Positions 17,628-25,110 of a stretch of DNA of 64,000 bases are shown piece by piece. A model generated the notes under the pieces. The model did no database searches and was not told where the DNA came from. It was given only the letters and a program-made list of their open reading frames with translations. The stretch spans positions 206,286 through 270,285 of the forward strand of contig CAZPQK010000006.1 of the NCBI GenBank assembly GCA_964588695.1, read 5' to 3'. Source of the stretch: CAZPQK01 sp964588695. GTDB taxonomy: Bacteria; Krumholzibacteriota; Krumholzibacteriia; WVZY01; JAKEHA01. The first letter of the stretch is position 1. Each line of letters opens with the position of its first letter. Position numbers and translations under genes: made by a program.

Positions 17628-18179
17628 ATGAGCGCAACGAAAATTGGTTACATAATGTTGACGGTCGGGTTTCTCCTGGCGGCATATATGTCGGTACTGG
17701 ATCGACTCGAAGTTGACTTTGCTAAATTCGGACCGGCGGCGTTGATTGCGATTGTTGGCGTTGTAGTGGCGCGTCGTGCCACCCGAAAAGCGGCAACTAA
17801 AGAAGAAACCGTCGCGGGTAACATTAATGACATCGAGACCAGTTTGGCAGCGATTGTCGAAAAGGTCGGCAAGATTAACGCAGAGAAGGACGACATCTTT
17901 GTGTATGACTTGCCAAAAACCATCGACTCGATGCTGTTAGACGATCTCGATACGTTTGTTAACGCACGCGAAACGATTGGCGTGAAGTATGGGCTGAATG
18001 CGTACGCGGAAATCATGAGTCACTATGCGGCGGGCGAGCGATACCTTAACCGCGTGTGGTCGTGTTCTGCGGACGGCTACGTCGACGAAGCGCACACCTA
18101 TATTGGCCGCGCCTTCGAGCAGTTCAACGATACCAATCAACTGTTCCAAAAGCTTAAAGCCGGAGGGGCGATCGCGTAG
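17628..18179 (+). CDS. small membrane-anchored helical protein, OPT partner candidate
   Basis: 183 residues. Two N-terminal membrane helices (about 6-24 and 34-49) are followed by a basic stretch (RRATRKAATK) and an all-helical cytoplasmic domain of about 130 residues. I recognise no family. AAAGGAGGG precedes the ATG, and the gene starts 11 bp after the OPT transporter, so it is co-transcribed and may be an accessory subunit. Hairpins at 18187-18211 and 18221-18250 follow. Confidence 0.75.
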   Translation: MSATKIGYIMLTVGFLLAAYMSVLDRLEVDFAKFGPAALIAIVGVVVARRATRKAATKEETVAGNINDIETSLAAIVEKVGKINAEKDDIFVYDLPKTIDSMLLDDLDTFVNARETIGVKYGLNAYAEIMSHYAAGERYLNRVWSCSADGYVDEAHTYIGRAFEQFNDTNQLFQKLKAGGAIA

Positions 18180-18186
18180 GGTTTGG

Positions 18187-18211
18187 GTTGGGGGGCGACA
18201 AGCCCCCCAAC
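18187..18211 (+). terminator. perfect 10-bp hairpin after the OPT operon
   Basis: GTTGGGGGGC (18187-18196) pairs perfectly with GCCCCCCAAC (18202-18211) around a 5-nt loop. No U-tract follows. A second hairpin (GAGGGGGA/TCCCCCTC, about 18221-18250) comes after it. Together they may end OPT transcription. Confidence 0.6.
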
Positions 18212-18333
18212 ATCGTAGATAGAGGGGGATTGGACGCCGGTCCCCCTCGAGTTGATCGACGGGAACTATCGCGGGAACCCGTTAAAACTGGTTCGGGCTC
18301 ACAGTCGGAACCCCGTTGTAGTAGGTGTCCGCC

Positions 18334-18362
18334 TTGACGGTGCAGTCAAAACGCGCTATAAC
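18334..18362 (+). promoter_or_regulatory. strong sigma70 promoter of ssb
   Basis: TTGACG (18334-18339), 17-bp spacer, TATAAC (18357-18362). The predicted transcription start, near 18369, is at the base of the hairpin 18371-18391. Confidence 0.75.
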
Positions 18363-18370
18363 AGTGATGT

Positions 18371-18400
18371 GGCGGGGCGTGGTGCCCCGCCTTTCTATTT
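18371..18400 (+). terminator. 5'-terminal hairpin plus U-rich tract in the ssb leader
   Basis: GGCGGGGC (18371-18378) pairs perfectly with GCCCCGCC (18384-18391) around GTGGT, followed by TTTCTATTTT. It looks like a rho-independent terminator, but it lies between the ssb promoter and the ssb start, at the very 5' end of the transcript. It could attenuate, or protect the mRNA. Confidence 0.6.
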
Positions 18401-18424
18401 TGGACCAAAACGAGGGAGGAAGAA

Positions 18425-18886
18425 GTGAGCGGGGTAAACAAAGTCATACTTGTCGGGCACTTAGGCCAGGACCCGACTATGCGGTACACGCAAAGCGGCA
18501 CTGCGGTGGCCAACTTTACGGTGGCTACTTCGGAGCGGTTTAATAACCGTCAGGGCGAACGCGAAGAGCGCACCGAATGGCATCGTGTAGTCGCGTGGGC
18601 TAAGCTTGCTGAGATTTGCGGCAACTACCTGAAGAAGGGCAAGCAGGTGTACATCGAGGGTCGGCTACAGACTCGCAGTTGGGAAGACCAGCAGGGTCAA
18701 AAACGCTATACCACCGAGGTCGTGGCCAATAACATGGTGATGCTGGGACGCGCTGGTGAAACCGGCAGCGTTCCGTCTGGTGGCCAGGACTTTCCATCGG
18801 ATGACTTCGGTCCTGCGCCCAGCGGTGGCGGCGGCGGTCAACCGCAACCGGCAGTGGGAGACGATGACGACGACCTCCCATTCTAG
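18425..18886 (+). CDS. ssb: single-stranded DNA-binding protein
   Basis: 153 residues: an OB fold (NKVILVGHLGQDP; TEWHRVVAWAKLAEI; QVYIEGRLQTRSWED), a Gly/Gln/Pro-rich linker, and the acidic C-terminal tip DDDDDLPF that recruits replication and repair partners. It acts as a tetramer coating ssDNA. The start is GTG at 18425 after GAGGGAGGAAGAA. A strong promoter and an unusual 5' hairpin lie upstream, and a perfect terminator is shared with the convergent operon. Confidence 0.97.
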   Translation: MSGVNKVILVGHLGQDPTMRYTQSGTAVANFTVATSERFNNRQGEREERTEWHRVVAWAKLAEICGNYLKKGKQVYIEGRLQTRSWEDQQGQKRYTTEVVANNMVMLGRAGETGSVPSGGQDFPSDDFGPAPSGGGGGQPQPAVGDDDDDLPF

Positions 18887-18914
18887 CAAAACTCCGGAAG
18901 TCGCTATTGAACGT

Positions 18915-18946
18915 AAAGAGCCCGCGTGAAATCACGCGGGCTCTTT
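18915..18946. terminator. bidirectional terminator between ssb and the sigma-factor operon
   Basis: Perfect 15-bp inverted repeat (18915-18929 with 18932-18946), A-rich on one side and T-rich on the other, so it can work on both strands. It sits between the convergent ssb gene and the Gly-rich protein gene. Confidence 0.92.
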
Positions 18947-18972
18947 GCGTCGGGCAAGGTGAGGTGCAAGGG

Positions 18973-19614
18973 TTAGCCGTCAGTAACCTGGTCGTAGCGC
19001 GTCACCACTTCGATGGCTTCGCCGCGGGGCGGCGAAACCTTTGCCGTTACTTCCAGGCGACCGTTGTCGTCGATCGTAATCCACTGTGTAACTTCGGGGC
19101 GGCTTCCTCGGCGAGTCCGCAAGGTAAGTTTCAGGTCTTCCCATTTCGCCCAAACTTCGCGCTCGCCTAGAAGCGTTTTGTACTTTCGCTTTTTCCCGTC
19201 GGGTATCACCGTCATTGTGTCACCTTTGGCGTAGACCATTCGAATATCTTCGTCGTTCTGAAGAATCACGATCTCACCAAATCGACCAAGCTGTTCCTGG
19301 AGACGCTTCGGATCTGGCGCTCCACCACCGGGCGGTCCGCCCATGCCTCCACCTCGTCCCGGCCGGCCCATTCCCCCACCCGGGGTACCACCCATTCCCC
19401 CGCCCGGCGGTCCGCCCATGCCTCCGTTCGGACCCTTTCCGCGCATGGATTTCATTCGTTCTTCCATGATTGCGGCCGGGTCGTCACTCAACTCGGTGTT
19501 TATCTTCCAGTGGCCGGCAATATAAAGTCCGTCGGAAAAACCCGCTGCCTGGTTACTAACTACGATGGGGATGTACACGGACGTTGCCAGCAGTACGGCC
19601 AGAAATCTCTTCAT
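18973..19614 (-). CDS. secreted protein with Gly/Pro/Met-rich spacer, last gene of the ECF operon
   Basis: 213 residues from the ATG at 19614 (MKRFLAVLLATS; AGAGAG seven bases upstream). A signal peptide (about 1-24) is followed by a short domain (YIAGHWKINTELSDDPAAIM) and a low-complexity Gly-Met-Pro-Arg spacer of about 45 residues. The C-terminal beta-rich domain of about 110 residues (GEIVILQNDEDIRMVYAKGD; KTLLGEREVWAKWEDLKL) resembles the small lipocalin-like repeats seen in envelope-stress proteins. Function unknown. It is co-transcribed with the helical lipoprotein 11 bp upstream, the Spy-like protein and the sigma/anti-sigma pair, which suggests it belongs to their regulon. Confidence 0.78.
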   Translation of the reverse strand: MKRFLAVLLATSVYIPIVVSNQAAGFSDGLYIAGHWKINTELSDDPAAIMEERMKSMRGKGPNGGMGGPPGGGMGGTPGGGMGRPGRGGGMGGPPGGGAPDPKRLQEQLGRFGEIVILQNDEDIRMVYAKGDTMTVIPDGKKRKYKTLLGEREVWAKWEDLKLTLRTRRGSRPEVTQWITIDDNGRLEVTAKVSPPRGEAIEVVTRYDQVTDG

Positions 19615-19625
19615 CGTAATGCTCT

Positions 19626-20567
19626 CTAGTGATGGCCTCGCGATGGCCACAAGCGTTCCAGCGAATTTAGCTTTTGCATCTGCTCGGCGGAAAGCGCGGC
19701 GGCGAGTTGCGATTGCGTCGCGTCGCGCAGTTCCTGATGGCGCACCTTGCGCTGACTTGGAGTGTTCTTGATTTCTTCCCGAAGCGCAGCACGTTGTTCC
19801 ATCGCGTCGGCAAAGATGTTGGCCACTCGCGTCCGTTGGCCATCATCCAGTGCTAACGCGAGCGTCAGCAACTCCACATGCTTGTCCATGCGTTTTTCGG
19901 CGCGTTCGCCGTGTTTGGTATGACGCTTTTCCTTCATCGCCTTAATCGAAGCTTGTTGTTGCTCGGTCAACACGCCTGCCAGGTTGGCGTCGGTGGTTTC
20001 ACGCAACTTCGTCATAGCTTCGTCGTATGCAGCGTCTCCCAATGCACCGTTCTTGTGCTGTTCGTTTAGCGACTTGCGTTGTGCCCGGGACGATTCACGA
20101 ATCTCTTTAAGTGCCTGGCGCTGTTCTCCAGTGATGCCTAGCTCTTTGGCGGCGCGCATTTTTTTGCGCATGCCCATCTGCTTGCCGTGTCCTTTTGCCT
20201 TGTGCTGACGCCTGCGCTCGCTGCGCTTCTCTAGCACAACGTCGACGACACCGTCGAGTTGTTCGGGGCTAAGCACCGAAGAGGCCGTTGCCAGAAACGT
20301 CATGGCGCCGGTGTAGCGGCCCTTGCCGTCGCTGCCTTCGTTCCACGCAGCCAGTGCGGTCGACAGCGTAGCCGCCTGGTCTTCGTCCAAAGTAACCGCC
20401 GTCCTGATGTCGCCAAGCGACAGAACCGGTACCGCTTCTTCGACTTTGGGGGCGTCGTCCACGGCGAGAGGTTCTTCAGATAAACAGCCCCAGCTCGGGA
20501 TCATCAGGACGGCGAGAATTGCTGCGGTCCGCAGCGGGCCGGTTTGCGTTGTCCATGCTTTAAACAT
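19626..20567 (-). CDS. helical LTXXQ/Spy-like lipoprotein
   Basis: 313 residues starting at the ATG 20565-20567 after AAGGAAGGA. It has a signal peptide with lipobox (IPSWGC, about C26). The mature part is almost entirely amphipathic helix, rich in Lys/Arg/Glu/Gln/His, with repeated LTxEQ-type signatures (ITGEQRQALKEIRE; LTEQQQASIKAMKE; LSAEQMQKLNSLERLW) as in Spy/CpxP and metal-resistance proteins. Such proteins act as periplasmic chaperones or metal buffers. The many His, Met and Lys residues in the central part (HKAKGHGKQMGMRKKM) fit metal or nucleophile binding. It is the fourth gene of the sigma operon. Confidence 0.8.
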   Translation of the reverse strand: MFKAWTTQTGPLRTAAILAVLMIPSWGCLSEEPLAVDDAPKVEEAVPVLSLGDIRTAVTLDEDQAATLSTALAAWNEGSDGKGRYTGAMTFLATASSVLSPEQLDGVVDVVLEKRSERRRQHKAKGHGKQMGMRKKMRAAKELGITGEQRQALKEIRESSRAQRKSLNEQHKNGALGDAAYDEAMTKLRETTDANLAGVLTEQQQASIKAMKEKRHTKHGERAEKRMDKHVELLTLALALDDGQRTRVANIFADAMEQRAALREEIKNTPSQRKVRHQELRDATQSQLAAALSAEQMQKLNSLERLWPSRGHH

Positions 20568-20634
20568 AAGTGTTCCTTCCTTGTGGCGAGCCGTTCTAAC
20601 CGTTAGGACGCCTGTGTGTAACGCGACTTGCACA

Positions 20635-21102
20635 TTATTTTCGTGGACCAAAACGCGGGCTAAAAACCGCCCGCAGAATCCGTTCGCGCTGCTCGGGCGT
20701 AATCTCACTGTCGACATCTAACAGTCGGTTGGTTGCACGTTTCGACATCTCCAAACGAACGCTCGCCATTTCTGTTAGTAACGAGTCAACTTCGGCCCTG
20801 GGAACCGGATCCATAAGCATCCGGTCGATGATTGCTTGCTCAAGGGTCTGAGTTCGATCGGTGAGGTCGGTTATATCGCTCCGAAACTCCCTCATTTCGC
20901 GCTTAATAATCGCTCGGTCCGTCGAGTCAAGTTTCGCCCAGCTTGACTTGCCATGAGCGGTTTTGTCGAATCGCTTGCCGCGCCAGTGTTTTTCCATTGG
21001 CGGCGGCTTCTTTGTCATGTGGACGTATAAAAACGCGCCCAACGCCCCGACGTTCATGACCGTCAGAATAGTTAGCAGCGTTATTAGAACTCGACTTTTC
21101 AT
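20635..21102 (-). CDS. membrane-anchored Spy/CnrX-like periplasmic sensor
   Basis: 155 residues. An N-terminal signal anchor (VLITLLTILTVMNVGALGAFLYV) is followed by a helical periplasmic domain of about 125 residues ending LLDVDSEITPEQRERILRAVF, the LTPEQR-type signature of the Metal_resist/CnrX/Spy family. H, M and K residues near the membrane (HMTKKPPPMEKHWRGKRF) are candidate metal ligands. The start overlaps the stop of the anti-sigma gene by 4 bp (ATGA), so it is coupled to it. In CnrYXH-type systems a protein of this kind senses metal and controls sigma release; the same role is inferred here. Confidence 0.82.
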   Translation of the reverse strand: MKSRVLITLLTILTVMNVGALGAFLYVHMTKKPPPMEKHWRGKRFDKTAHGKSSWAKLDSTDRAIIKREMREFRSDITDLTDRTQTLEQAIIDRMLMDPVPRAEVDSLLTEMASVRLEMSKRATNRLLDVDSEITPEQRERILRAVFSPRFGPRK

Positions 21103-21563
21103 GGGGTTTCCTCGTCAGGGTTGGTCCACTGCCCGGATCCATCGCCAAAGCCAGACTGTGACCACGCCGTGTAGTAGTCTTCGGCCAGCGTGTCGACATC
21201 GCTTATCTCAATAGCTGGCGCTGCGGTTTCGCGGGTGGCAATGGCGGCGTTGTATCCAATCACGACGCCGATCAGCAACGCCGCCGTTACCATGCCACCC
21301 CCGAGTGCTAGTCGCATCCACGAAGGACGCGAACGGTGTGTTTTGTTGGCGACTTCGCCAGCCTCAATTCGCGACGCCAAGTACGGGTCGGGTTCAAGCG
21401 AGGGGGCGGCAATGCGACCGTCGGCCAATGTGCGATCCAGAATGTCGAAACGTCGGGCGCACTGTGGGCAGTTCGCCAGGTGTGCCTTCACTTCCTGACG
21501 CTGCTCGGCAGAAAGCCGATCGTCGGTCCAGTCGACATATAATTTGGTTACGTGTTGTTCCAT
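21099..21563 (-). CDS. zinc-finger anti-sigma factor
   Basis: 154 residues. The cytoplasmic N-terminus has the zf-HC2/ZAS motif H28-x3-C32-x2-C35 (AHLANCPQC). One membrane helix follows (about 84-104, LALGGGMVTAALLIGVVIGY), then a periplasmic tail of about 50 residues. It would hold the ECF sigma factor at the membrane until a signal releases it. It lies 33 bp after the sigma gene and overlaps the Spy-like gene. The family is clear; the signal is unknown. Confidence 0.88.
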   Translation of the reverse strand: MEQHVTKLYVDWTDDRLSAEQRQEVKAHLANCPQCARRFDILDRTLADGRIAAPSLEPDPYLASRIEAGEVANKTHRSRPSWMRLALGGGMVTAALLIGVVIGYNAAIATRETAAPAIEISDVDTLAEDYYTAWSQSGFGDGSGQWTNPDEETP

Positions 21564-21596
21564 GTGTTTGACTCAGCCCCGTCGGGTCGAGTGGGG

Positions 21597-22181
21597 TTAA
21601 AGTTCGTCTACAAGGTTTCCCAAGGCACTAACGAGTTGTTTCTTGGCGCGATGAATTCGTGCTTCGACCGCGGAAACCGACAACTCCATTGCGTCCGCTA
21701 CTTCGCGGTACGACAGTTCTTCGTAGTAATGCAACACCAATGGTACTCGGTACTTTGGACCCAACGTTTGAATCGCGGTCCACACCGCTCGCGACCGGGC
21801 GCGAACCTCAAGCGTCCTTTGGTGATTACTGTCGGCGTCGGTGACCGTCGGATCGGCAATCACTTCGTTCAAGTCATCAAGCGGCCGGTTCTTTTGTAAT
21901 GTGCGCTTCTCTTTGCGTAAATAACTAAGCGTGTGATTTACGGCTACGCGGTAAAGCCACGTGTAAACCTGAGACCGGCCGGCAAAGGTGTCCAGTCGTT
22001 TATAGACCTTAAGCCACACGTCTTGCGCCAGGTCTTCGGCAGTCTGAGCGTTTCCGGTCATCCGATATATGACGTTAAGCACCCGTGCACCGTAGGCCTG
22101 GTACAGGGCGTCAAAAGTCGCGTCGGTAGCCGCTCCCGACTCGCGATCGTGGGGGGCTGCTCCCGGATCGATCGAGCTCAT
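21597..22181 (-). CDS. ECF-subfamily RNA polymerase sigma factor
   Basis: 194 residues from the ATG at 22179-22181 (MSSIDPGAAP). Region 2 is clear (FDALYQAYGARVLNVIYRMTG; AEDLAQDVWLKVYKRL; YTWLYRVAVN), and region 4 has its helix-turn-helix (LGPKYRVPLVLHYYEELSYREVADAM; SVSAVEARIHRAKKQL). The frame is open for another 123 codons upstream, but that part overlaps the neighbouring methyltransferase gene and has no sigma features. First gene of a five-gene operon with the zinc anti-sigma, the Spy-like sensor and two envelope proteins. Confidence 0.93.
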   Translation of the reverse strand: MSSIDPGAAPHDRESGAATDATFDALYQAYGARVLNVIYRMTGNAQTAEDLAQDVWLKVYKRLDTFAGRSQVYTWLYRVAVNHTLSYLRKEKRTLQKNRPLDDLNEVIADPTVTDADSNHQRTLEVRARSRAVWTAIQTLGPKYRVPLVLHYYEELSYREVADAMELSVSAVEARIHRAKKQLVSALGNLVDEL

Positions 22182-22269
22182 TGCCTGCCGGATGGGTTTC
22201 AGTGGTTCTTCCTGCCTGTCAAACTTAAGACGCTGCCGGGTGGGTGTCCCTTGCACAAAAGTGCGTTTT

Positions 22270-22860
22270 TTAAGGGGTGGGCGCCCGGTCGACGACGATA
22301 AGGAACGGGACTCTCGAGGCCACGTCGGCCCGGTCGATACCCGTAACTTGCCTACCCCCGGAAGCCGCGTTGAGTTCCACCGCCCAGGAGAGAACCGCTG
22401 CGGATTCAGCCGCACCGGCTTGATGGCCGGGGTAACAAACAATCGCGAGAATCCCATCTGGCCGCAGAGCCTCAACGGCCGATTCCAGCGCTCGCACCGT
22501 AGATTGTGCCTGCGTTGTAACGGTTTTGTCGGACCCGGGCAAGTAGCCAAGGTTAAACATGACCGCCGTCACTTGGCCGTGATGCGCGGGGTCGACCCAG
22601 GTGGCGATATGTTGGTGGCCTTGTTCGATGAATCGTACGTCGACCCCGGGCGCGTGCTCGGCGACGAGCGCGCGAGTATTAGCCAGCGCGGAGGGTTGTA
22701 TGTCGCACGCGTACACGATGCCGGTCGACCCCACAAGCTCGCACAGAAAACGTGTGTCGTGGCCGTTGCCAGCGGTGGCGTCGACGACAATATCGCCCGG
22801 CCGGACACGCGCGGCAACGATGTCGTGGGATTGATGTACCACGCGGTTGCGACCAATCAC
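22270..22860 (-). CDS. mnmM: YtqB/MnmM-type tRNA nm5(s2)U34 methyltransferase (class I SAM)
   Basis: 196 residues of the small class I methyltransferase family once called putative rRNA methylase (YtqB). Motif I is VVDATAGNGHDTRFL, and the family signature AVMFNLGYLPGSDK is present. In Bacillus subtilis this family (MnmM) methylates 5-aminomethyluridine to mnm5U at the tRNA wobble base (established knowledge). The start is GTG at 22858-22860, overlapping the TGA of the FAD oxidoreductase gene by 4 bp. The partner upstream fits an enzyme that would supply the nm5U substrate, which strengthens the call. Confidence 0.8.
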   Translation of the reverse strand: MIGRNRVVHQSHDIVAARVRPGDIVVDATAGNGHDTRFLCELVGSTGIVYACDIQPSALANTRALVAEHAPGVDVRFIEQGHQHIATWVDPAHHGQVTAVMFNLGYLPGSDKTVTTQAQSTVRALESAVEALRPDGILAIVCYPGHQAGAAESAAVLSWAVELNAASGGRQVTGIDRADVASRVPFLIVVDRAPTP

Positions 22861-23855
22861 ATGAACCGTCCGACATCGAGTTCCGCGTCAAGGGCGGAGC
22901 CATCGGTTATGTGTTGGGCAAGCGCCCGCGCCACCGTGGGAGCCATTAACACGCCCTTCGATCCGAGTCCGTTCATGATACCGATATGGCGTTGGTTGGG
23001 GTGTAGGCCGCAAATTGGGCGACCGCCTTGAACGATCGGGCGCACGGCCGCCTGGTGGTCAATGACCTCGAAGGGAACGCGAAGCCAACGTTTTAGTCGG
23101 CCGACAATGTATTCGCGGGCCTGCGTGGTGGTTTTGGTATCACGCGCGTCCCAGTCGTAGGTAGCGCCAGCTCGAAAGATTCGTTCGCCAACCGGAAACA
23201 GCCAGACGCCACCGCGATTAAAAATCGCATCGGCAGGTAAATCGGAAACGGCAAGGGTAAGGATCTCGCCTTTTGCCGGCCGAAAAGGTATCCCGGGAAA
23301 TCGGTCCGAAGCCGTCATTGCGACACCGTCACAAAACACGTTGAGCGCGTCGGGTAGGGGAGCGGTCACGCGCTGGGCGTGCCAGCAATCGGCGAAATAG
23401 TTTTGCGTGATTTCTATAAAACGCGCGACGTTGAGATGGCCCGCCAGGTGAGTCTCGAAAGAGCCGAACGTATTGTCGATCGTATTGGGTATAGGGGTTG
23501 AAGCTTCGCACAAACATGACTGGTACTCCTGTCGCGTGCGTCGGTCTTCCCAGAGCCTTGCTTGTCGTTCTGAATCGAAGAGTCTCACCAGTGGCTTTGG
23601 ATAAAACAAGGTGGAGTCGGTATCGGTTTCGACATAACGATAGAACGCGGTCGCTTCGCGCCAGAATTCGACGAAACGCCAGCTTAGTGCGAGTCGAGGA
23701 CCGGTGATTGGATTGATGATTCCAGCCGCAATCCGGGATGAGGTTGCGGGTTCGTTACTGTCGTAGATGTCAAAGTGCTGACCCCGCGCATGCAGTTGCC
23801 ACGCGAGCGTGCACCCGGCAATGCCACCGCCAACAATAACAATCGGCTTGTTCAT
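22857..23855 (-). CDS. FAD-dependent oxidoreductase similar to the MnmC(o)/MnmL domain
   Basis: 332 residues of the DAO superfamily. The N-terminal Rossmann motif is IVIVGGGIAGCTLAWQL (residues 5-21). A second nucleotide-contact region, SSRIAAGIINPITGPRL (about 40-56), matches the ASGNPAG-type region of MnmC oxidase domains, and the C-terminal GIMNGLGSKGVLMAP motif is also characteristic. MnmC(o) and MnmL remove the carboxymethyl group of cmnm5U34 to give nm5U34. The overlapping downstream mnmM-like gene would then complete mnm5U. Assignment is by motif and by neighbour, not by a search; a generic glycine oxidase is the main alternative. Confidence 0.72.
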   Translation of the reverse strand: MNKPIVIVGGGIAGCTLAWQLHARGQHFDIYDSNEPATSSRIAAGIINPITGPRLALSWRFVEFWREATAFYRYVETDTDSTLFYPKPLVRLFDSERQARLWEDRRTRQEYQSCLCEASTPIPNTIDNTFGSFETHLAGHLNVARFIEITQNYFADCWHAQRVTAPLPDALNVFCDGVAMTASDRFPGIPFRPAKGEILTLAVSDLPADAIFNRGGVWLFPVGERIFRAGATYDWDARDTKTTTQAREYIVGRLKRWLRVPFEVIDHQAAVRPIVQGGRPICGLHPNQRHIGIMNGLGSKGVLMAPTVARALAQHITDGSALDAELDVGRFM

Positions 23856-23900
23856 CGGGCTATTGTAGCAGTTGGTGCTTAGAGTGCGGGACGGTGAACG

Positions 23901-24647
23901 CTACGATTTCGTGTCGTCTGATGGCGTGACCAGGCCAAAGATAGTTCCCGCGGGATCGGCCATTACCACCAGGTCGCCAATGCCATCGGCGTGCTCCAGA
24001 GGTACCTGTACGATCGCACCCAAGCGCCGGGCGCGCTCCATGTCTGCGCCGACCGATGCCGTTCGAAAGTAAGGAATCCACGGATTGGGCGGAGAGTGAA
24101 AGGGAAGGTCGCGCAGAAACAATCGATCGACATCGTTGTCGTGCAGCGCGTAGCCGCGCGTGGTCTGTCGCGCCGCGAGCCCCAACGTGGCGGCGTAGAA
24201 ATCGACAACCCGGCCGGGTGTTTCGGTCCACAGTTCGGCAGTATAGGGAGAGCCCGGTTGCGGTGGCCACTGGTCGTCGCTGTGGCGGCGGATAAGGGTT
24301 AGCCGATTGCCAACCGGATCTTCGATGTCGACCAGGTCGCCCCAACCGTCGTGCGAATGAAGTCCTTTACGCACGTTGCCGCCAATACGTGGGACCAACG
24401 ATTCGGCGACGTCGACATCGGCGGACAGGTAAACGTTCCACTGTGACGGGGCGAACGCACCCATTGCCATAAACGAGTTGGCGAACTCGTACTTGCCATT
24501 GAACCAAAGCGGCATGATGCCCCATGGGTCCATGTGCATGGCGCGCGAAGTCCACAAGAACAAGTCGCGGTAAAAATTATCGGCAATTAACGAGCGGGGA
24601 GTGTTGAGTTCAAGCCACCCGATCGCTCCGGGAAAATGGTTGGGCAT
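23901..24647 (-). CDS. two-domain VOC/glyoxalase-like protein
   Basis: 248 residues built of two vicinal-oxygen-chelate modules (about 5-120 and 125-240). Metal-ligand-like positions occur in each half (e.g. GDLVDIEDPVGNRLTLI; GDLVVMADPAGTIFGLV), as in the CFP-30 type proteins. The enzymatic role is not predictable; many members are unexplored. It follows the small membrane protein gene with one base between stop and start (TAGTATG) and precedes the FAD oxidoreductase by 45 bp, so it may share their transcript. Confidence 0.8.
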   Translation of the reverse strand: MPNHFPGAIGWLELNTPRSLIADNFYRDLFLWTSRAMHMDPWGIMPLWFNGKYEFANSFMAMGAFAPSQWNVYLSADVDVAESLVPRIGGNVRKGLHSHDGWGDLVDIEDPVGNRLTLIRRHSDDQWPPQPGSPYTAELWTETPGRVVDFYAATLGLAARQTTRGYALHDNDVDRLFLRDLPFHSPPNPWIPYFRTASVGADMERARRLGAIVQVPLEHADGIGDLVVMADPAGTIFGLVTPSDDTKS

Positions 24648-24648
24648 A

Positions 24649-25014
24649 CTAGCCTGAGAATAACATGCGCAGGCCGGTTAATACCACGACGCTTCCCAGA
24701 ATGATCTGTACGTTGCGGGGTGCTTTGTCGTCCTGTGAGTCGCTGGTCGCCACCGTCACGCCGCCAGCAGCGAGGATGATAGCGCCAGTCAGGTAGCGTC
24801 CCAGGGACGATTCGCTTTGCTCGCTGGTTCCGGACTCTGGCCGAGCGAGCGGTTGCGCGGTAGCGCCAGCCGCGCCGGCAATCAACGTGGGTACCGTCGG
24901 GGGAACGTGGGCGACGGCGGCGTCGCGCAGCAGGAAAGCCTCGCCCGCTGTCGCAGTACCGGTTGCCGCGATGAGCAAGGTCGTTGCTACCAACGCTAGT
25001 AGTAGTATCTTCAT
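24649..25014 (-). CDS. small secreted/membrane protein of unknown function
   Basis: 121 residues. A signal peptide (about 1-23, TATAG) is followed by a linker of about 45 residues rich in Pro, Ala, Ser and Glu. Two membrane-embedded segments follow (about 72-88 YLTGAIILAAGGVTVAT and about 102-118 VQIILGSVVVLTGLRML). No family recognised. Its stop is one base before the VOC start. Confidence 0.6.
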   Translation of the reverse strand: MKILLLALVATTLLIAATGTATAGEAFLLRDAAVAHVPPTVPTLIAGAAGATAQPLARPESGTSEQSESSLGRYLTGAIILAAGGVTVATSDSQDDKAPRNVQIILGSVVVLTGLRMLFSG

Positions 25015-25110
25015 TAATATGTCCGCAGAAAGATGATTGAAAAGACCTGACGTCAGCGCAGTATAGCGGCCACTTGTAAAGAGGGTATTAAGACCGAGGC
25101 GTTGGGCGGG

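Noticed and set aside
18221..18391. Series of G-rich hairpins considered as a possible CRISPR-like repeat array
   Set aside because: The stems differ in sequence and there is no constant repeat/spacer length; they are better read as terminators and a leader hairpin.
19321..19460. Low-complexity Gly/Pro DNA considered as a tandem repeat element
   Set aside because: It is in frame within a secreted protein and codes for a Gly-Met-Pro spacer; the units are irregular.
22182..22550. N-terminal extension of the sigma factor (123 codons)
   Set aside because: It overlaps the mnmM-like gene on the same strand and shows no sigma-factor sequence; MSSIDPG at 22181 is the natural start.
23860..24345. 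161-codon minus-strand frame overlapping the VOC gene
   Set aside because: Out of frame with the two-domain VOC protein, Arg-rich, and no ribosome-binding site.
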